From JBBIQZ01 sp037442065 (GTDB lineage: Bacteria; Patescibacteriota; CPR2_A; CG2-30-33-46), in assembly GCA_037442065.1 (NCBI GenBank), contig JBBIQZ010000022.1, positions 1 through 9,631 of the forward strand: a stretch of 9,631 nucleotides of DNA, given 5' to 3'. The notes under the pieces were generated by a model. It had not been told where the DNA came from and made no database searches. It saw only the letters and a list, made by a program, of their open reading frames with translations. Shown in pieces: positions 5,832 to 9,631 of this stretch (positions are counted from its first letter, which is position 1; each line of letters opens with the position of its first letter). The position numbers and the translations under genes are program-made.

Positions 5832-7655
5832 ATGTGTGGAATTATAGGTTATATAGGTAAAAAGAAAACCCTGCCGGTTTTAATTGAAGGATTAAAAAGG
5901 CTTGAATACCGCGGATACGACTCGGCCGGTTTTGCGGTTTTAGACAAAGATAAAATTTTTGTTAAAAAGGCGGTCGGTCGAATTTATAACTTGGAAAAGA
6001 AAGCTGATTTTAAAAAAGAGTACACCTTAGGAATTGCTCATACCCGCTGGGCAACCCACGGAGAGCCGACCGAAGAAAATGCCCATCCGCACTTAAGTTT
6101 AAATGGCGAAATTGCCGTTGTTCATAATGGCATAATCGAAAATTATCAATCCTTAAAAGAAGAGCTCTTAAAAAAGGGTTATAAATTTAAGTCCCAAACC
6201 GACTCAGAAGTCTTAGCTTATTTAATTGAGGAAAATTACAAAGGTGATTTAAAAGAAGCGGTTTTAGAATCTTTAAAAAAAGTTATAGGGACTTATGGTT
6301 TGGCTGTTGTATCTTCAAAAAATCCCGGCGAAATTATTGCCGCTAGACTTGGAAGCCCTTTAATATTAGGAATCGGTGAGGAAGAAAATTTCATCGCTTC
6401 TGATGTTTCGGCAATTTTAGGCCATACCAAGCAAGTCGTTTTTTTAAATGACGGCGAGGTCGCGGTTGTAAAAAAAGATAGTTTTGAAATTTCCGATATT
6501 AATAACCAAAATATTAATTCTAAAATTTCAGAAATTGAATGGAACTTGGAAGATTCAGAAAAGCAGGGGTATCCTCATTTTATGATTAAAGAAATTTTAG
6601 AGAGCCCTTTGGTAGTAGAGAATGCCTTAAGGGGACGGCTTTTAGAAAAAGAGGGTACGGTAAAATTAGGCGGATTAGAAGAAGCGGAGGATCGCTTAAG
6701 GAAAATTAATAAAATTATTATTGTGGCCTGTGGTACTGCTCGTTATGCCGGCTTGGTTGGTGAATATATGCTGGAAGAATATGCAGGAATCCCTACGGAT
6801 GTTGAGTTTGCTTCCGAGTTTCGTTACAGAAAACCGGTTTTAGAAGAAAAAACCTTAGTTTTAGCCATTAGTCAATCTGGCGAAACCGCCGATACTTTAG
6901 AAGCTATAAGAGAAGCAAAAAGAAAAGGCGCTTTAACTTTGGGAATTGTAAATGTGGTTGGTTCTACCATTGCCAGAGAAGTTGATGCCGGACTTTACAA
7001 TTATGCCGGTCCGGAAGTTGCCGTAGCTTCCACTAAAGCTTTTGTTTCTCAATTAACAGTTTTGGTACTTTTAACTTTAATGCTCGGCCGGCAAAGAGGC
7101 ATGTCTTTGGCTACCGGCCAAAATATAATAAAAGAATTAGAAGGTTTGCCCTTGAAGATTAAAGAGGTTCTGAAGGGGAAAGAAAAAATTAAAGAAATTG
7201 CTAAAAAATATGCAGGTTACTCCAACTTTATGTATTTGGGAAGAAAATACTCTTTTCCTATTGCCGAAGAAGGGGCTTTAAAACTTAAAGAAATTTCTTA
7301 TATTCATGCCGAAGGCTTTCCGGCCGGCGAAATGAAGCATGGTTCCATTGCCTTAGTTGATAAAAATTTTCCGGTTTTTGCCATTGCTCCCAAAGATAGC
7401 GTTTTTGAAAAAAATCTTTCTAATATAGAAGAGATAAAAACTAGAAAAGGAAAAATAATTATTTTAACAACCGAAGGTCAAAAACAGGTAGAAAAATTGG
7501 CCGAAGATGTAATTTATATCCCTAAGACTTTAGAATTTTTAACGCCGATTTTGGCAGTAGCGCCGCTTCAACTTTTTGCATATTATGTAGCCGCCCAAAA
7601 AGGTTTAGATGTTGATAAGCCCAGGAATTTAGCTAAAAGTGTGACCGTGGAATAA
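5832..7655 (+). CDS. glmS: Glutamine-fructose-6-phosphate aminotransferase (isomerizing)
   Basis: Converts fructose-6-phosphate and glutamine to glucosamine-6-phosphate, the first committed step toward UDP-GlcNAc for peptidoglycan. The 607-residue length matches E. coli GlmS (609). The N-terminal glutaminase domain starts with the catalytic Cys2 (MCGIIGYIG) and carries HTRWATHG (70-77), HNG (98-100) and TDSEV (123-127). Two SIS sugar-isomerase domains follow: ACGTARYAG (299-307), SQSGETADT (348-356), and GPEVAVASTKAF (393-404) in the first; GRKYSFPIAEEGALKLKEISY and AEGFPAGEMKHG (493-504) in the second. The C-terminal DKPRNLAKSVTVE contains the ring-opening lysine (Lys602). All active-site elements are present, so the enzyme should work. 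The start is fixed because Cys2 must follow Met1. It is on the same strand as the dipeptidase gene, 54 bp downstream of it. Confidence 0.98.
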   Translation: MCGIIGYIGKKKTLPVLIEGLKRLEYRGYDSAGFAVLDKDKIFVKKAVGRIYNLEKKADFKKEYTLGIAHTRWATHGEPTEENAHPHLSLNGEIAVVHNGIIENYQSLKEELLKKGYKFKSQTDSEVLAYLIEENYKGDLKEAVLESLKKVIGTYGLAVVSSKNPGEIIAARLGSPLILGIGEEENFIASDVSAILGHTKQVVFLNDGEVAVVKKDSFEISDINNQNINSKISEIEWNLEDSEKQGYPHFMIKEILESPLVVENALRGRLLEKEGTVKLGGLEEAEDRLRKINKIIIVACGTARYAGLVGEYMLEEYAGIPTDVEFASEFRYRKPVLEEKTLVLAISQSGETADTLEAIREAKRKGALTLGIVNVVGSTIAREVDAGLYNYAGPEVAVASTKAFVSQLTVLVLLTLMLGRQRGMSLATGQNIIKELEGLPLKIKEVLKGKEKIKEIAKKYAGYSNFMYLGRKYSFPIAEEGALKLKEISYIHAEGFPAGEMKHGSIALVDKNFPVFAIAPKDSVFEKNLSNIEEIKTRKGKIIILTTEGQKQVEKLAEDVIYIPKTLEFLTPILAVAPLQLFAYYVAAQKGLDVDKPRNLAKSVTVE

Positions 7656-7665
7656 TGGAAGAGAG

Positions 7666-7698
7666 GGGCCCAAAACTGGCCTGGCCGGTTTAGAGCCC
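7666..7698 (+). terminator. Hairpin after glmS (possible terminator without U-tract)
   Basis: An imperfect 14-bp stem (7666-7679 with 7685-7698; two mismatches, one G-T pair) with a 5-base loop begins 10 bp after the glmS stop. It is followed by A6 rather than T-rich DNA, so it is not a classical intrinsic terminator. It may stabilise the glmS mRNA 3' end or act with a factor. Confidence 0.4.
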
Positions 7699-7706
7699 AA
7701 AAAACA

Positions 7707-8261
7707 ATGTATGAAAAAAGCACTTACATCTTGCTTTCTCAAACGGGAACTGTTCTTTAGCGGGTTATCAAATTTTATACCAAAGCAAAATATAATCATG
7801 CTTCTTTAAGTTTTGATAAAAGTTTGTCTAAGCTTTATAGTTTTGCCCGCAAAAAGCCCAGGAATCCTTTTGTTGCTGGATTTATTTTAGAAAATATTAA
7901 CCAAGGTCTTTTTAGATTAAAAACTAAAACAACTTGCTGCGTTTACGAATTAAAAGTTTCTGCTTTAAGCTACGAAAAACTTAAAAAGGTTATTCGGTCT
8001 TTTGAGAAAGATAAGCATCTTTATAAATTTAATGTTTTAAGTCTTTTGGGTTTTTTGGTAAAAAAACCGCGGAAAGATAGATATAAAAAATATTGTGCGG
8101 AGTTTATTGCCGAAGTTTTAGCCTATTCAAGAATTTACCGTTTTGATAAACCATTTGCCTTGGTAGAGCCGGATGATCTTCGTAAAATTAACGGCATCAA
8201 AAAAATATTTGAGGGCCAATTAAGAAATTACCCTTTTAAGAAATCCAAAATTGAAGTTTAA
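7707..8261 (+). pseudogene. Probable papain-like (NlpC/P60-related) hydrolase gene interrupted by an in-frame TAG
   Basis: From ATG 7707 the frame reads MYEKSTYILLSQTGTVL, then TAG at 7758-7760, then continues as RVIKFYTKAKYNHASLSFD and 145 more open codons to TAA at 8261. The text on both sides of the TAG reads as one protein family that I recall from Firmicutes and others (TKTGT..SR..., YNH.S...D, LYSFGRK.). Candidate catalytic residues are the His of YNHASLSFD (codon 7797-7799), which lies after the TAG but before the only nearby alternative start, TTG 7824, and the Cys of YKKYCAEFIAEVL. Starting at TTG 7824 would lose the His. No ATG, GTG or TTG lies between the TAG and the His. The simplest reading is a single recent nonsense change; amber readthrough is the alternative. 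Substrate is unknown, and relatives are thought to be thiol peptidases or amidases. Confidence 0.65.
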
Positions 8262-8303
8262 AAAATTGTAAATAATTTTAAATGATTAAGCCTTTAAAAG
8301 GTT

Positions 8304-8309
8304 TACAAT
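8304..8309 (+). promoter_or_regulatory. Candidate -10 element of the FMN reductase gene
   Basis: TACAAT (5 of 6 to TATAAT) ends 6 bases before ATG 8316, the same spacing as at the LexA-methyltransferase gene, predicting a leaderless start. No convincing -35 is visible. The 54-bp intergenic stretch also has a palindrome-like CCTTTAAAAGG just before it. Confidence 0.35.
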
Positions 8310-8315
8310 CTTTTT

Positions 8316-8846
8316 ATGGTAAAAATCTTGGGAATAAGCGGAAGTTTAAGAAAAAATTCTTACAATTCTGGCCTTTTGCGAAAAATTAAAGAATTACTGC
8401 CTAAAGGTTTTAAGATGGAGGTTTACAATCTTTCTAAGCTTCCTTTATATAATACCGATTTAGAAAAACCTCATTTTCCGAAAGAGGTTTTGAATTTTAA
8501 AAGAAAAATTAAGGGAGTGGATTATCTTTTAATTTCTACTCCTGAATACAGTCATTCCTTAAGCGGCGTTTTAAAAAACGCCTTAGATTGGGCTTCTCGC
8601 CCCTATGATGAAACAATGCCAACAATAAAAAAGAAAACTTTTATAATGGGGGTTTCTACCGGCAGGCTTGGCACCAGAAGAGCTCAAAGAGATTTAAGAA
8701 AAATTTTAATTCCTTTACGAAATCAAGTTATTAAAACCCCCCGTCTTTATATAAATTTTGCCGAAGAGAAATTTAATAAAGAAGGAAATTTAACTGATCT
8801 TAAAACCATAAAAAAACTAAAAGAGCTTGTGAAAAAAATAAAATAA
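8316..8846 (+). CDS. NADPH-dependent FMN reductase family flavoprotein
   Basis: A 176-residue flavodoxin-like protein of the FMN_red family (Pfam PF03358 type; chromate/quinone/azo reductases). The FMN phosphate loop GISGSLRKNSYN is at 6-17. The family signature PEYSHSLSGVLKNALDW spans 76-92, and a second flavin loop, GVSTGRLGTRRAQ, is at 112-124. These enzymes reduce FMN, quinones or similar acceptors with NAD(P)H in the cytosol; the actual substrate cannot be told from sequence. The length is typical (170-190), and the C-terminus is lysine-rich. No Shine-Dalgarno sequence precedes the ATG. It stands 54 bp after the interrupted hydrolase gene and ends before a strong hairpin, so it is probably the last gene of the plus-strand run. 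Confidence 0.92.
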   Translation: MVKILGISGSLRKNSYNSGLLRKIKELLPKGFKMEVYNLSKLPLYNTDLEKPHFPKEVLNFKRKIKGVDYLLISTPEYSHSLSGVLKNALDWASRPYDETMPTIKKKTFIMGVSTGRLGTRRAQRDLRKILIPLRNQVIKTPRLYINFAEEKFNKEGNLTDLKTIKKLKELVKKIK

Positions 8847-8855
8847 GGTTTAACA

Positions 8856-8897
8856 GGGCCAATTTTTTGCCCCGTCCAAAGGGCAAAAAATTAGCCC
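8856..8897. terminator. Strong hairpin after the FMN reductase gene, likely terminator
   Basis: Arms of 17 bp (8856-8872 with 8881-8897; one mismatch) surround an 8-base loop, starting 9 bp after the stop. The stem holds a T6/A6 segment flanking an inner GCCC/GGGC. There is no T-run after the 3' arm. It separates the plus-strand gene run from the tRNA promoter and could act on either strand. Confidence 0.6.
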
Positions 8898-8912
8898 AAC
8901 TTTCCTAACTCA

Positions 8913-8941
8913 TTGAAGATAAACTCCAGTCTTGTTAAAAT
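8913..8941 (+). promoter_or_regulatory. Promoter of tRNA-Ala
   Basis: TTGAAG (8913-8918) and TAAAAT (8936-8941) are 17 bp apart and about 20 bases before the mature tRNA. A 6-bp inverted repeat (CCAGTC 8926-8931 with GACTGG 8944-8949) straddles the -10. Its role, if any, is unknown. Confidence 0.55.
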
Positions 8942-8961
8942 AGGACTGGTTGTTTTTATTT

Positions 8962-9037
8962 GGGCCTGTGGCGTAGTTGGTAGCGCGCCTCCATGGCATG
9001 GAGGAGGTCGTCGGTTCGATCCCGATCAGGTCCACCA
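8962..9037 (+). tRNA. tRNA-Ala (anticodon GGC), CCA encoded
   Basis: A 76-base cloverleaf. The acceptor stem GGGCCTG pairs with CAGGTCC and includes the G3-U70 pair that identifies alanine tRNAs. The anticodon stem CCTCC/GGAGG holds loop ATGGCAT with anticodon GGC. The T arm is GTCGG-TTCGATC-CCGAT. The discriminator base is A and CCA is encoded. The last 12 bases overlap the 3' end of the opposite-strand recombinase gene, which suggests that the tRNA 3' end served as an integration site. Confidence 0.96.
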
Positions 9038-9631
9038 AAGTTGATTTACCGAAGAAGTTGCCTCGGCGTTTCGCGCCTCGGCAGTGGTTTCCGCCAAGAA
9101 ATCCCAAGGGGTTTTGAAATCCACCGCCAAGATTCCCGCCGAAATTCTGCGGTTCGAGCCGATGGAAACAAGAAAATCTCTCGCCCCCGAGAGATTTTCT
9201 TGTTTAGAGAGATTTTGTGCTTGGTTGGCTTCAATAATCCAGTTTCGCATGAGTTCGAGCCAATGATTACCTTTTCGCTCAAAATCAGATAATTTCTCCT
9301 CAATTGTTTTCTTTTCCGCCATTAAAGCGTTCTTGCGTGCCTGATATTCCGCCAACTCCAACGCTTCGGCTAAATATGCGTCAGTTAGCCGTTCCAGCTT
9401 GTCTTTAATGGCGGAAATTTGATTGCGGAGATTTTGAGCGAAAAGGTTTGATGAGTGGCGGGATTCTCCGTTCTCATTTTCCAGTTTTGCCAAAAACTTC
9501 TCCCGCCATTCATCGGGCAAAGAAACTTTTTGACAGAGTTCTTTCACTTGTTCAGTCAAAATTTCCTCCCGCAAAAAGCGATTTTCAGTACACGAAATAG
9601 TTTTGCTCTTGTGGGTGCAACGATAGTAAAT
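9026..9631 (-). CDS. Large serine recombinase, C-terminal part (5' end outside window)
   Basis: The frame enters from the right edge and is open for 201 residues to TGA at 9028-9026. The first residues, YYRCTHKSKTISC, are the end of a recombinase zinc-ribbon domain with two cysteines. They are followed by a long charged coiled-coil helix (NLRNQISAIKDKLERL through EEKLSDFERKGNHW) and a tail with DFKTPWDFLAE. This layout is that of the C-terminal DNA-binding half of large serine recombinases/integrases; the catalytic serine domain would lie beyond 9631. An internal TTG at 9574 is not the start. The last residues, LWWT, are encoded by the complement of the tRNA acceptor end, so the reading frame terminates inside the host tRNA gene. 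Base composition is more GC-rich than the housekeeping genes, consistent with a mobile origin. Confidence 0.85.
   Translation of the reverse strand: MYYRCTHKSKTISCTENRFLREEILTEQVKELCQKVSLPDEWREKFLAKLENENGESRHSSNLFAQNLRNQISAIKDKLERLTDAYLAEALELAEYQARKNALMAEKKTIEEKLSDFERKGNHWLELMRNWIIEANQAQNLSKQENLSGARDFLVSIGSNRRISAGILAVDFKTPWDFLAETTAEARNAEATSSVNQLWWT
9026..9631. mobile_element. Left end of an integrated element at tRNA-Ala (continues past window)
   Basis: The recombinase gene lies immediately beside the tRNA and overlaps its 3' end by 12 bp (9026-9037), the usual arrangement of an att junction at a tRNA. The other junction, expected to carry a copy of the tRNA 3' end, is outside the window, so the element's size and cargo are unknown. 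The exact crossover cannot be placed. Confidence 0.6.
9166..9205. repeat. 18-bp perfect hairpin inside the recombinase gene
   Basis: Arms 9166-9183 and 9188-9205 are perfectly complementary around a CCCC loop. The hairpin lies within the coding part (around KQENLSGARDFLV) about 130 bp from the tRNA end. No T-run follows, so it is not an evident terminator. Such a stable stem within a frame is unusual. Confidence 0.8.

Noticed and set aside
7824..8261. Independent 145-codon gene starting at TTG 7824
   Set aside because: Family-like sequence, including the probable catalytic His, continues upstream in the same frame, so this is the remainder of a longer interrupted gene.
8910..9107. 65-codon minus-strand frame across the tRNA (contains IEPTTSSMPWRRATNYATGP)
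   Set aside because: This is the familiar spurious translation of an antisense tRNA gene; the tRNA explains the sequence.
8993..9303. Other open frames on both strands overlapping the tRNA and recombinase end
   Set aside because: They are out of frame with the recombinase, have no family resemblance or ribosome site, and overlap a better-supported gene.

Overview
The window looks like a piece of chromosome from a small-genome, AT-rich bacterium, most plausibly Patescibacteria/CPR (Parcubacteria-like). That is an inference. It rests on the AT-rich coding style, mostly TAA stops, genes often without a Shine-Dalgarno sequence, and a large serine recombinase whose C-terminal part resembles those I recall from Parcubacteria. 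No ribosomal marker is present to settle the taxonomy.

Left part (1-3383) is an accessory, defence-like region. The end of a truncated gene (1-506, possibly a restriction nuclease) runs head-on, with no gap, into a minus-strand gene (507-2045) that encodes an unusual single protein: a complete, apparently self-cleaving LexA repressor fused to an N6-adenine DNA methyltransferase of the D12/Dam class. Divergent from it, across only 50 bp carrying a clear promoter and palindromic candidate operators, lies a 352-residue protein of unknown function with a HEPN-like R-N-x4-H motif. A GC-rich block of nested inverted repeats (3188-3383) closes this region.

Middle part (3501-8846) is housekeeping, all on the plus strand: a small membrane protein, the ribosome-assembly GTPase Obg, a VanX-type D-Ala-D-Ala dipeptidase, GlmS (glucosamine-6-phosphate synthase), a gene of a probable papain-like hydrolase family interrupted by a single in-frame TAG, and an NADPH-dependent FMN reductase. 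GlmS makes amino sugar for the cell wall and the dipeptidase acts on a wall building block, so a loose cell-envelope theme is present.

Right part (8913-9631) holds tRNA-Ala(GGC) with its promoter. The 3' end of a minus-strand large serine recombinase gene runs into the tRNA 3' end, so an integrated element probably begins at the tRNA and extends beyond the window.

Main points of interest: the LexA-methyltransferase fusion as a possible DNA-damage-controlled modification system, its compact divergent control region, the amber codon in an otherwise intact hydrolase gene, and the tRNA/recombinase junction with an 18-bp perfect hairpin inside the recombinase gene.
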